Shown: positions 55,450-63,938 of the stretch, in pieces
Layout: the number at the start of each line of letters is the position of its first letter
Numbering within the stretch: the first letter of the stretch is position 1
DNA from: Neoroseomonas marina
GTDB taxonomy: Bacteria > Pseudomonadota > Alphaproteobacteria > Acetobacterales > Acetobacteraceae
Assembly: GCF_012927745.1 (NCBI RefSeq)
Contig: NZ_JABBKX010000004.1
Location: 302,050 to 366,049, forward strand
DNA: 64,000 bases
Direction: 5' to 3'
Position numbers and translations under genes: made by a program
The notes under the pieces: model-generated
Database searches by the model: none
Told to the model about the DNA's origin: nothing
What the model saw: only the letters and a program-made list of their open reading frames with translations

Positions 55450-56709
55450 ATGGCTCTGACCCCCACCCGCGATGCCGCGGCGATCATCGGCGCCGCCCAG
55501 GCGCGCGCCGCCGGCGCGGCGATGGCCCCCGGCGGGCACCTCGCCGACAACCTGCTGGCCTTCACGCGCCTGCTGCGCCGCACGGGCCTGCCGCTCGGGC
55601 CGGGCGAGGCGATCGCGGGCCTTGCCGCGCTGACCGAGATCGACATCGCCGACCGTCGCCAGGTCCATGCCGCGCTGCGCGCCGTCATGGTCCACAAGCG
55701 CGAGCATTTCGAGCTCTTCGACCAGGCCTTCCAACTGTTCTGGCGCGACCCCGAGGCCGCGGCCCACGCCGCCGCGATGGCGCTGATGGACGGCAACAAA
55801 CCCAAGGACGAGAAGGCGCCGCCGGTCTCCCGTCGCCTCGCCGAAGCGATGCAGGAGAACAAGCAGAAGCCGAAGCCGCCCGAGGAACCCCCGCCGCAGC
55901 ACGACATGACCTTCACGGTCAGCGAGCGCGAGCGCCTGCAGTCGATGGACTTCGAAGCCATGTCGGCCGCCGAGATCGCGCAGGCCAAGCAGGAGATCCG
56001 GCGCCTGGTGCTGCCGCTCGACGAACAGCGGACGCGGCGCTTCCGCCCCGACCCCTTCGGCCCCGTCGCCGATCTGCGCGCGACGGTGCGCGAAAGCCTG
56101 CGCACGGGGGGCGAGATCCTCGACCTGGAGCGCCGGCGCCGCATCACGCGCCCGCCGCCGCTGGTGGCGCTGTGCGACATCAGCGGGAGCATGTCGCGCT
56201 ACGCGCAGGTCCTGCTGCATTTCCTGCATGCGGTCGCGAACGACCGGGACCGCGTGCACACCTTCCTGTTCGGCACGCGGCTGACCAACGTGACGCGGCA
56301 GCTGAAGCACCGCGATCCGGAAGTCGCCTTCGAAATGGTCTCGCACATCGTTCCCGACTGGTCGGGCGGGACGCGCATCGGGGAATCGATCGCGCTGTTC
56401 AACCGGCTCTGGGGCCGGCGGGTGCTCGGCCAGGGCGCGGTGGTGCTGCTGATCACCGACGGGCTCGACCGCGAAGGGGCGAAGGGGCTGGCGGAGGCGA
56501 CGGAGAGGCTGCGCGGATCCTGCCGGCGGCTGATCTGGCTCAACCCGCTGTTGCGGTTCGACGGGTTCCAGCCCAAATCCCAGGGTATCCGGGCGATGCT
56601 TCCCCATGTGGACGATTTCCGCCCGGTGCATAATCTGAACAGCCTGCGCGAGCTGGTCGCCACATTGTCGGGGCGCCAGGCCGCCCAGCGCGGGAGGATC
56701 GCCGCATGA
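55450..56709 (+). CDS. coxE: CoxE-like VWA-domain protein
   Basis: The product (419 aa) has an N-terminal helical domain (LLAFTRLLRRTGLPLGPGEA), a basic/acidic middle (KPKDEKAPPVSRR) and a C-terminal von Willebrand factor A domain with the MIDAS residues DISGSMSRY, SGGTRIGES and ITDGLDREGA. It partners the CoxD ATPase. ATG 55450 is the first start after the hairpin region. The stop overlaps the next gene as ATGA. Confidence 0.92.
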   Translation: MALTPTRDAAAIIGAAQARAAGAAMAPGGHLADNLLAFTRLLRRTGLPLGPGEAIAGLAALTEIDIADRRQVHAALRAVMVHKREHFELFDQAFQLFWRDPEAAAHAAAMALMDGNKPKDEKAPPVSRRLAEAMQENKQKPKPPEEPPPQHDMTFTVSERERLQSMDFEAMSAAEIAQAKQEIRRLVLPLDEQRTRRFRPDPFGPVADLRATVRESLRTGGEILDLERRRRITRPPPLVALCDISGSMSRYAQVLLHFLHAVANDRDRVHTFLFGTRLTNVTRQLKHRDPEVAFEMVSHIVPDWSGGTRIGESIALFNRLWGRRVLGQGAVVLLITDGLDREGAKGLAEATERLRGSCRRLIWLNPLLRFDGFQPKSQGIRAMLPHVDDFRPVHNLNSLRELVATLSGRQAAQRGRIAA

Positions 56710-57038
56710 CCGCCGACACCACCCAATCCGAGGACATCCTCGCCACCGCCGCCGCCTGGAAGGCGGCGGGCGAGCAGGTCGCGATCGCGACCGTGGTCGA
56801 GACCTGGGGCTCCTCGCCCCGCCCCGCCGGATCACGCCTGGCCGTCACCGCCTCGGGCAAGCTGACGGGGTCCGTCTCGGGCGGCTGCATCGAAGGGGCG
56901 GTGGCCGATGCTGCGAAGCAGGCCATGGCGACCGGTGCGCCACAGCTGCTCGACTTCGGCGTCTCGGACGAGCGCGCCTGGGAAGTCGGCCTGTCCTGCG
57001 GCGGCAAGGTGAAGGTCTTCGTGGAGCCGCTGACGTGA
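56706..57038 (+). CDS. XdhC/CoxI family protein, N-terminal half
   Basis: The product (110 aa) equals the XdhC N-terminal domain: ILATAAAWKAAGEQVAIATVV, ETWGSSPRPAGSRLAV and VSGGCIEGAVADAA, ending where the full-length protein would continue to a Rossmann domain. XdhC-family proteins bind and deliver sulfurated molybdenum cofactor to hydroxylases. The second domain is encoded by the next gene with a GTGA overlap, so the function is split in two chains. Confidence 0.9.
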   Translation: MTADTTQSEDILATAAAWKAAGEQVAIATVVETWGSSPRPAGSRLAVTASGKLTGSVSGGCIEGAVADAAKQAMATGAPQLLDFGVSDERAWEVGLSCGGKVKVFVEPLT

Positions 57039-57775
57039 AAGCCCAGATCCTCGCGCGGCTGCAGGCCGAACGCGCCGCGCAGCGCCCCGTCGTGCTGCTG
57101 ACGCGCATGTCGGACGGCGAACAGCACCTCTGGCCGCAGGAAGCCCTGCCCACCGCGTTGGCCGAAGCCGCGCGCGACGCGCTGGGGCGCGAGAAGGCGA
57201 CGAATGTCGACCTCGACGGCGAGACCTGGTTCGTCCACCCACACAACCCGCCGCTGCGCATCATCGTCGTCGGCGCGGTACACATCGCCCAGGCCATGGC
57301 GCCGATGGCGGCGCCCCTCGGCTTCGAGATGATCGTAGTCGATCCGCGCCGCGCCTTCGCCACGGAGGAACGCCTGCCCGGCGTCACGCTGCGCACCGAC
57401 TGGCCGGACGAGGCGATGGCCGAACTGAAGCCCGATGGCCGCAGCGCGGTGGTCACGCTGACGCACGACCCGAAGCTCGACGATCCGGCGCTCGACGCCG
57501 CGCTGCGCAGCGCCGCCTTCTACATCGGCGCCCTGGGCAGCCGGCGGACGCACGCGAAACGCGTCGCGCGCCTGAAGGAGCTCGGGCACGGCGACGAGGC
57601 GATCGCACGCATCCACGCCCCGGTCGGCCTCGACATCGAGGCGGTGACGGCGCCCGAGATCGCGTTGTCGGTGATGGCGGAGATCGTCGCCGCCCGCCGC
57701 GGCGCCGCACTCGGCGAACCGCGTCCCCTCCCCGCGCCCCAGGACGGCCGCGTCAGCATCGGCATCTCCGCATGA
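57035..57775 (+). CDS. XdhC/CoxF family protein, Rossmann half
   Basis: The product (246 aa) carries the XdhC Rossmann domain: LRIIVVGAVHIAQAMAPMAAPLGFEMIVVDPR (about residues 73-104), LTHDPKLDDPAL and YIGALGSRRTHAKR. An N-terminal 70 residues (PVVLLTRMSDGEQHLWP) resembles the small domain that precedes it in other split proteins. GTG 57035 overlaps the preceding half and the stop overlaps the next gene (ATGA). Confidence 0.9.
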   Translation: MKAQILARLQAERAAQRPVVLLTRMSDGEQHLWPQEALPTALAEAARDALGREKATNVDLDGETWFVHPHNPPLRIIVVGAVHIAQAMAPMAAPLGFEMIVVDPRRAFATEERLPGVTLRTDWPDEAMAELKPDGRSAVVTLTHDPKLDDPALDAALRSAAFYIGALGSRRTHAKRVARLKELGHGDEAIARIHAPVGLDIEAVTAPEIALSVMAEIVAARRGAALGEPRPLPAPQDGRVSIGISA

Positions 57776-59424
57776 TCTTCGGCCCGACCCCGCTCGAGGA
57801 GGCGAAAGGCGCCATCCTCGCCCATTCCCTCCGTCTGCCCGGCAAGGTGCTGAAGAAGGGCACGGTGCTGGACGATGAGGCGATCGCCGCCATCCGCGAC
57901 GGCGGCAAGCGGGAGGTGATCACCGCGCGGCTCGAGGCCGGCGACGTGCCCGAGAACGACGCCGCCGAGCGCCTGGCGGTGACGCTGACCGCGCCGCTGA
58001 TCGCGCGGTCCCGCGCCGCGACGGGCCGGGTGAACCTGCTGGCCGAGACCGCCGGGCTGCTGGTGATCGACGAGAAGCGCATCAATGCCATCAATGCGAT
58101 CGACGAGAGCCTGACCGTCGCGACCCTGCCCAACTACACCCCCGTCGCGATCAAGGAGATGATCGCGACCATCAAGGTGATCCCCTTCGCCGTACCGGGC
58201 CCCGTGCTCGGCGTGGTCGAGGCGGTCGCCAGAGGCGGCAAGGCGCCGTTGTTCGCCATCCGTCCCTTCCGCCCGCTCAAGGTCGGGCTGGTGCTGACGG
58301 AATTGCCGGGCATCAAGGAAAGCGTGATGGAAGGCGCGGTGGAGGCGACGACCGCGCGCGTCGAGGATTTGCGCGGCAGCATGCTGCCGGTCGAGCGCGT
58401 CCGGCACGAGGAAGCGCAGATCGGGGACGCGCTCAACCGGCTGAGGCGCGCCGGCGCGGAACTGCTGCTCGTCGCGGGCGCGTCGGCCGTGGTCGACCGG
58501 CGCGACGTCGGTCCAGCCGGCATCGTGCGCGCCGGCGGCGAGATCCTGCATTTCGGCATGCCGGTCGATCCGGGGAACCTGCTTTGCCTGGGCCGGATCG
58601 GGGAGATCCCCGCCATGGTGCTGCCCGGCTGCGCGCGCAGCCCCAAGCTGAACGGCTTCGACTGGGTGCTGCAGCGCATCTTCGCCGGCGTGCCGGTGAC
58701 GGCCGCCGACGTGATGGGCATGGGGGTGGGCGGCCTGCTGAAGGAAATCGAGGTCCGGCCGCTGCCGCGCGAACAGGCGCCGCGCGTGGCTCCGCCGGCC
58801 ATCGCGCCGCGCCGGGCGCGCTCCGTCGCGGCGCTGATCCTCGCCGCCGGCCGGTCGCGCCGCATGGCACCGCTGAATAAGCTGCTCGTCGCCGACACCC
58901 AGGGCATCCCGATGGTCGCGCGGGTGGTGGACAACGCGCTCGGCAGCCATGCCCGCCCCGTCATCGTCGTCACCGGCCACGAGCGCGACCGGGTGGAGGA
59001 GGCGCTGGCCGGCCGCCCCGTCCACTTCGCCCATGCCGAGGACTATGCCGAGGGCCTGTCGGCCTCGCTGAAGGCCGGCCTCGCCGCGCTGCCGCCGGAA
59101 GCCGAGGGCGTCGTGATCTGCCTGGGCGACATGCCGCTGGTCTCGGGGCCGATGCTCGATCGGCTGATCGCCGCCTTCGACCCGGAGGAAGGCCGCGCGA
59201 TCGTCATGCCGACCTTCCGCGGCAAGCAGGGCAACCCGATGCTGTGGGCACGGGAATTCCTGCCGGAGATGCTGTCGATCACCGGCGATGTCGGCGCCCG
59301 CCACCTGGTCGGCAAGCATGCCGACCGGATGGTCGAGGTGGAGATGGCCGACGACGCCGTGCTGCGGGACTTCGACACGATGGAGGCCCTGAAGGGCCTC
59401 CCGCTCGGCGCGAAGGCCGGCTAG
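57772..59424 (+). CDS. MoeA-like molybdopterin-binding domain fused to MocA-type nucleotidyltransferase
   Basis: The product (550 aa) has an N-terminal molybdopterin-binding part (1-335: LRLPGKVLKKGTVLDDEAI, VGLVLTELPGIKESVMEG, VAGASAVVDRRDVGPAGI, LPGCARSPKLNGFDW) and a C-terminal NTP-transferase (350-550: LILAAGRSRRM, NKLLVAD, CLGDMPLVS, RGKQGNPMLW). This suits attachment of a cytosine (or guanine) nucleotide to the cofactor used by xanthine/CO dehydrogenase-type enzymes. Its stop shares the CTAG with the convergent amidase. Confidence 0.88.
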   Translation: MIFGPTPLEEAKGAILAHSLRLPGKVLKKGTVLDDEAIAAIRDGGKREVITARLEAGDVPENDAAERLAVTLTAPLIARSRAATGRVNLLAETAGLLVIDEKRINAINAIDESLTVATLPNYTPVAIKEMIATIKVIPFAVPGPVLGVVEAVARGGKAPLFAIRPFRPLKVGLVLTELPGIKESVMEGAVEATTARVEDLRGSMLPVERVRHEEAQIGDALNRLRRAGAELLLVAGASAVVDRRDVGPAGIVRAGGEILHFGMPVDPGNLLCLGRIGEIPAMVLPGCARSPKLNGFDWVLQRIFAGVPVTAADVMGMGVGGLLKEIEVRPLPREQAPRVAPPAIAPRRARSVAALILAAGRSRRMAPLNKLLVADTQGIPMVARVVDNALGSHARPVIVVTGHERDRVEEALAGRPVHFAHAEDYAEGLSASLKAGLAALPPEAEGVVICLGDMPLVSGPMLDRLIAAFDPEEGRAIVMPTFRGKQGNPMLWAREFLPEMLSITGDVGARHLVGKHADRMVEVEMADDAVLRDFDTMEALKGLPLGAKAG

Positions 59425-60689
59425 CCGAGGGCGGCCTTCACCCAGGCCGCCCAGGACAGCACCGCCGCGTCGTCCCCGATGCGCCCGGCGAGTTGTACCC
59501 CCAGCGGCAGGCCGTTCGGCCCGCGTCCCGCCGGCACGGTCACGCAGGGCCCGTGCAGCAGCGTCCAGAGCGTGTTGAAGGCCGGATCCCCCGTCCAGGC
59601 GAGGCCCTTTGGCGCCTCGCCCGGCGCGGAGGGGCAAAGCACCGCGTCGAAGCCTTCGATCGCCGCTGGGAAGGCGGCGCGGGCAGCGGCGAAGGCGGCG
59701 CGGCCGTCGATGAGCTTCGAAACCGGCTGGGCGCGGCCCCAGTCCATCCGCTCACGCAGCACCTCGGAGATCTGGGCCCGCGCATGGGCGAGTTCCCAGC
59801 CCAGCGCCTCGGCGCTTTCCATGTTCATCACATAGGGATGGGCGGCGTAGGCCTCGGCGAAGACGCCGGGCAGCGTCACCGGCGTGACGGTCGCGCCGGC
59901 CCGGCGGCAGGCCTCGGCGGCGCGTTCCATCAGCGCGACGGTCTCCGGCGCCGCCTGGTCGGCGGACGGGCCCATGACCAGCGCCAGGCGCGGCGCACGC
60001 GGCACCTTCGCGTCGGGTGCGCCGAAGTCGAGGCCGCTCATCGCCGACATCGCCAGCGCGCAATCGGCGAGGCTGCGCGCCATCACGCCGATGGTGTCGA
60101 GGCTCTCGCTCATCACCTTCATGCCGGCGCGGTGCAGCGTGCCGTAGGACGGCTTGAACCCCACCACGCCGCAGAAGGCCGCCGGGCGGACGATGCTGCC
60201 CGCCGTCTGGGTGCCGAAGGCGATCGGGAAGAAGCCCGCCCCGACGCCAGCCGCGGAGCCCGAGGAGGACCCGCCCGGCGTATGCGCCGGATTGGCCGGA
60301 TTGGCGGTAGGACCGGGATGGCGCGTTGCGAACTCGGTCGTCACGGTCTTGCCCATGACGAAAGCCCCCGCGGCGCGCGCCGCCGCGACGCAGGCGGCAT
60401 CCGAGCGCGGCCGGTAGCCGGACCAGGCGGGCGATCCGTGCTGGGTCGGCAGGTCCGCCGTCTCGAGCACGTCCTTCACGCCGATCGGCATGCCGGCGAG
60501 CGGCCCGGGGCGGGCAGCGGCGGCGGCGTGGCGCGCCTGGGCCGGGTCGAACCAGGCGAAGGCGTTGATCTCCGGCTCCCGGGCGGCAATGCGGTCGAGG
60601 CAGGCCTCGGCATAGGTGGCGGCGGTCAGGCGCCCGGCGCGGATCGCGGCGAGGGCCTCGGTGGCGGTGAGGTCGGCGGTCTCGGTCAT
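59421..60689 (-). CDS. Amidase-signature family hydrolase
   Basis: The product (422 aa) has the amidase Ser-Ser-Lys centre: Lys in MPIGVKDVLETADLP, the glycine/serine stretch GGSSSGSAAGVG and nucleophile Ser in GTQTAGSIVRPAAFCGVVGFKPSYG. Substrate amide unknown. The stop codon is the same CTAG used by the convergent molybdenum gene. The gene is divergent from the next small gene. Confidence 0.9.
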   Translation of the reverse strand: MTETADLTATEALAAIRAGRLTAATYAEACLDRIAAREPEINAFAWFDPAQARHAAAAARPGPLAGMPIGVKDVLETADLPTQHGSPAWSGYRPRSDAACVAAARAAGAFVMGKTVTTEFATRHPGPTANPANPAHTPGGSSSGSAAGVGAGFFPIAFGTQTAGSIVRPAAFCGVVGFKPSYGTLHRAGMKVMSESLDTIGVMARSLADCALAMSAMSGLDFGAPDAKVPRAPRLALVMGPSADQAAPETVALMERAAEACRRAGATVTPVTLPGVFAEAYAAHPYVMNMESAEALGWELAHARAQISEVLRERMDWGRAQPVSKLIDGRAAFAAARAAFPAAIEGFDAVLCPSAPGEAPKGLAWTGDPAFNTLWTLLHGPCVTVPAGRGPNGLPLGVQLAGRIGDDAAVLSWAAWVKAALG

Positions 60690-60771
60690 GTCGCAAGACT
60701 GCGCCAGGCGCAGGGCGGGTCAAGTCGCCGCGGCGGTGGCGCCGGGCGTTCCGCTGCCCCACATTGGGGCC

Positions 60772-61266
60772 ATGCCAACACCCATCCGGGTCGCGCGCGC
60801 CCCGGACGGGGTGCTCGCCTATGCCATTCCCCTGCCCCCCGAAGGGCTGCCGCCGGTCGCGCCCCGCGACCTCGAGGCCGCGTGGGACCGGGCCCGCGCC
60901 GCCGCGGCCGCCGAACGCTGGGGCGCACCGCGCCGCCTGCTGTTCCGCCGCCCGGACGGCTCGGCGCAGGAAATGCTCCTCGCCGATGCCGATGCCGCCT
61001 GCTGGGCGGAGGCGGTGGACGCCGCCCATGACCTCGGCACCATCGGCGGGTTGTCGCTCTGCCTGCGCCTGCTGGCGCTGGTCGAGGTCATGACTCGGGC
61101 GAGATGGCTGCGTGGCCTTTTCGCCATGACGTCCGACGGGATCGAGATCGATCCGGCCCTGCTGCGGGCCGCGGCCGCGATGCCCCTGGACGCGGCGGCG
61201 CGGTTCGACGAAACGGGTCTACGCCGGTTATTGTCTCGACCGATTCCGTCCGGAGTTTCCGCATGA
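60772..61266 (+). CDS. Hypothetical protein, 164 aa
   Basis: The frame opens at ATG 60772 after an 82-base divergent gap with the amidase. No known domain is recognised. It is Ala/Arg/Leu-rich with a possible amphipathic region LSLCLRLLALVEVMTRARWL and no signal peptide. Its stop overlaps the next gene as ATGA, supporting a real coding role. Codon use is typical of the window. Confidence 0.65.
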   Translation: MPTPIRVARAPDGVLAYAIPLPPEGLPPVAPRDLEAAWDRARAAAAAERWGAPRRLLFRRPDGSAQEMLLADADAACWAEAVDAAHDLGTIGGLSLCLRLLALVEVMTRARWLRGLFAMTSDGIEIDPALLRAAAAMPLDAAARFDETGLRRLLSRPIPSGVSA

Positions 61267-61640
61267 TCCGCATCGTCCCGGCGCTGCCCGTCCTCGCCGT
61301 CCTTCTGCTCGGTGCCTGTGCGGAGGAGAACGCGCCGCGTTCGCTCCAGGCCGCCGAGGCCGGAATCGGCCAGGACGCGGCGCTGCGGCGCCAGTGCGAG
61401 GCCGAGGCCGAGCGCGCCGTCAACTTCCGCGAACGTGGCCAGGCAGCGCGCGACGACGCCTCCATGCTGCAGGGCGACGCGACGAACAACATCCCGACGC
61501 TGCGCATCCAGTCCGACGCCTTCAACCGCCGCGTGCTGCGCGAGGACCTGATCCGCGAATGCGTGCGCGCCAATACGGCGGGTCCGCGGCCGCAGGACCC
61601 GACCCCTCCGGCGACGACGACCCGCGGGCGGAGGAACTGA
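61263..61640 (+). CDS. Putative small lipoprotein
   Basis: The product (125 aa) starts with a lipoprotein signal (MIRIVPALPVLAVLLLGACAEE, lipobox LGAC at about residues 16-19). The mature part is charged, with QCEAEAERAVNFRERGQAAR and a Pro/Thr/Arg-rich tail. Family not recognised. Start fixed by the ATGA overlap with the preceding gene. It is expected at the outer or inner membrane periplasmic face. Confidence 0.75.
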   Translation: MIRIVPALPVLAVLLLGACAEENAPRSLQAAEAGIGQDAALRRQCEAEAERAVNFRERGQAARDDASMLQGDATNNIPTLRIQSDAFNRRVLREDLIRECVRANTAGPRPQDPTPPATTTRGRRN

Positions 61641-61659
61641 CGGCGCGGCCAGCCGCGCG

Positions 61660-62913
61660 ATGACCCCCTTCGGAACGCTCGGCCGCGCCCTTTCCCACCG
61701 CAACGCGAAGATCTTCTTCGGCGCGTCGCTGATGGCCTGGACGGGCCTGTGGATGCATCGCATCGCCGTGTCCTGGCTCGTCTGGGAACTGACCGGCAGC
61801 GCCTTCTGGGTCGGCGTCATCGCCTTCTGCGACCTGGCCCCCGCGGTCATTGTCAGCCCGCTGGCCGGAGCAGTGGCGGATCGCGCCGACCGCGTGCGCA
61901 TGACGATGCTGAGCCAGGCGGCGATCGGCCTGAACGCGGCGCTGATCGGACTGCTGGTCGCGACCGGCCAGGTGACCATCGGCGCGCTGCTGGTGCTCGA
62001 GGTGGTGGGCGGTGTCGCCGCCTCCTTCGCGCAGCCCGCGCGGCAGTCGCTGATGCCGGGGCTCGTGCCGCGGGCGGACCTGCCGGCGGCCGTCGCGCTG
62101 AACTCGTTGACCTTCAATGTCGCTCGCTTCGTCGGGCCCGCGCTGGCCGGGCCGATGATCGCCGTCGCCGGCGTGTGGCCCGCCATTGCCTGCAACGCCT
62201 TTGCCTACCTCGTCGCCACGACGACGACGCCGCTGTTGCGCGTGGACGCCGCCCAGCGCCGCGGCCATGCCGCGACGGCAAGCCTGTTCGGCGAGATGCT
62301 GGACGGCCTGCGCTACGCCGCGCGGCATCCTGGGCTCGGGCCGATCCTCGGCTTCGCCGCGGTCGCCGCGCTGCTGCTGCGCGGCGTGCAGGAGATCCTG
62401 CCGCCCTATGTCGAGCGGGCCTATGGGCGCGGCGCCGAATCCCTCGCGTTGCTCACCGCGGCCTTCGGGATCGGCGCGCTGGTGTCGGGGCTGATGGTGG
62501 CCTCGCGCGGCCGGCTCGCAGGCACGACGCGGTTGGCGGTGCTGGGGGTCGGTGCGCTCGCGCTGGCGACGGCGGGCTTCGTCGCGACCTCCTGGTTTCC
62601 CTTCGGGCTTCTCTGCGCAGCGCTGATGGGCGCGGCGGGATCGGTGCACGGCATCAGCGTGCAGACCCTGGCGCAGAGCGCCTCCGACCCGGCGATGCGC
62701 GGGCGCGTGCTGAGCCTCTGGGGCCTCATCACGCGCGCCTGCCCGGCACTCGGCGCGCTGCTGCTCGGCGCGGCGGGCGAGCATTTCGGACTGCGCTGGC
62801 CGACGCTGGTCGCCGTGGCGCTGTCCCTCGGCGTCGTCGCCTGGGGTCTCGCGCGGCTGAACCGCATGGCGGAGACGCTCGAGGGCGGATCGCAGGACCA
62901 TTCCAATCGTTGA
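61660..62913 (+). CDS. MFS transporter (EntS-like MFS_3)
   Basis: The product (417 aa) has about 12 membrane segments and MFS_3 features: FFGASLMAWTGLWMHRIAVSWLVWELTGSA, GAVADRADRVRMTMLSQ and FAQPARQSLMPGLVP. It is probably an exporter of a small molecule; substrate unknown. It starts 20 bases after the lipoprotein gene and may share its transcript. Confidence 0.87.
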   Translation: MTPFGTLGRALSHRNAKIFFGASLMAWTGLWMHRIAVSWLVWELTGSAFWVGVIAFCDLAPAVIVSPLAGAVADRADRVRMTMLSQAAIGLNAALIGLLVATGQVTIGALLVLEVVGGVAASFAQPARQSLMPGLVPRADLPAAVALNSLTFNVARFVGPALAGPMIAVAGVWPAIACNAFAYLVATTTTPLLRVDAAQRRGHAATASLFGEMLDGLRYAARHPGLGPILGFAAVAALLLRGVQEILPPYVERAYGRGAESLALLTAAFGIGALVSGLMVASRGRLAGTTRLAVLGVGALALATAGFVATSWFPFGLLCAALMGAAGSVHGISVQTLAQSASDPAMRGRVLSLWGLITRACPALGALLLGAAGEHFGLRWPTLVAVALSLGVVAWGLARLNRMAETLEGGSQDHSNR

Positions 62914-62929
62914 GACGGACGAGGCGAGG

Positions 62930-63913
62930 ATGACGATGCTGAACGCGGCCATCGTGGGCATGGGCAAGTGGGGCCAGACGCTGGTGAACAGCGTGCAGGG
63001 CAGCAACGACGCCGGCATCCGCTTCGTCGCCGGCTGCACCGGCCGCCCCGAGCGCGCCGCGGAATGGGCCGCTCAGCAGGGCATCCGGATCCTGCCCTCC
63101 TTCGAGGCCGTGGTTGCGGATCCCGCGGTGCAAGCGATCGCCATCGCCTCCCCGCACGGGATGCACGCGGAGCAGGTCATCGCTGCGGCGCGCGCGGGCA
63201 AGCACGTCTTCGTCGAGAAGCCCTTCACCATGACCAAGGCGAGCGCCGAGGCTGCCGTCGCGGCGTGCCGGCAGGCCGGCGTGGTCATGGCGCTCGGGCA
63301 CAACCGCCGCTTCCTTCCCGCGATCGCCGAGATGAAGGCGATGCTCGCCGACGGGCGGTTCGGCACGCTGCTGCATGTCGAAGGACAGTTCAGCGGGCCC
63401 GGCGCGCTCGCCTACAAGCCCGGCATGTGGCGCGCGAACCGTGCGGAGAGCCCGCTTGGCGGCATGGGCGGCATGGGCATCCACATGGTGGACATGTTCA
63501 TCAACCTCGCCGGCCGCATCGCGGCGGTGACGGTGCAGTCCCATGCGCGCGTTCTCGACAACGGCCTCGACGACACGACCGCCGGGCTGTTCCGCTTCGA
63601 GAGCGGCGTGACGGCGAATTTCGCGACGCTGGCGCTGGCCCCACGCTTCTGGCGCGTCGGACTGTTCGGCACCGATGCCTGGGCGGTGCTCCACGGGCAT
63701 GAATCCCTGACCGTCTGCCGGCGCGACGGCACGCCGGAGTCAAAGGTCTTCCCGGCGACCGACATCGAACGCGCGGAGTTGACGGCCTTCGCCGCCGCGG
63801 TCGCCGGCGGCCCGGCCTATCCGTTGCCGCTCGAGGACGCGATCCATGGCGTCGCGGTCTATGAGGCGATGATCGGCGCCGCGGCGTCGGGGAGCACCTA
63901 CGCCGTCGCCTAG
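62930..63913 (+). CDS. Gfo/Idh/MocA family oxidoreductase
   Basis: The product (327 aa) has an N-terminal Rossmann fold (AAIVGMGKWGQTLV), the EKPFTM catalytic motif (about residues 96-101) and the C-terminal beta-sheet domain with GGMGGMGIHMVDMF. Such NAD(P) enzymes act on sugars, inositols or nucleotide sugars. ATG 62930 has a GAGG sequence close by, 17 bases after the MFS stop. Confidence 0.9.
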   Translation: MTMLNAAIVGMGKWGQTLVNSVQGSNDAGIRFVAGCTGRPERAAEWAAQQGIRILPSFEAVVADPAVQAIAIASPHGMHAEQVIAAARAGKHVFVEKPFTMTKASAEAAVAACRQAGVVMALGHNRRFLPAIAEMKAMLADGRFGTLLHVEGQFSGPGALAYKPGMWRANRAESPLGGMGGMGIHMVDMFINLAGRIAAVTVQSHARVLDNGLDDTTAGLFRFESGVTANFATLALAPRFWRVGLFGTDAWAVLHGHESLTVCRRDGTPESKVFPATDIERAELTAFAAAVAGGPAYPLPLEDAIHGVAVYEAMIGAAASGSTYAVA

Positions 63914-63938
63914 ATGTCGCTGCTATGGAGGTTGTCCC

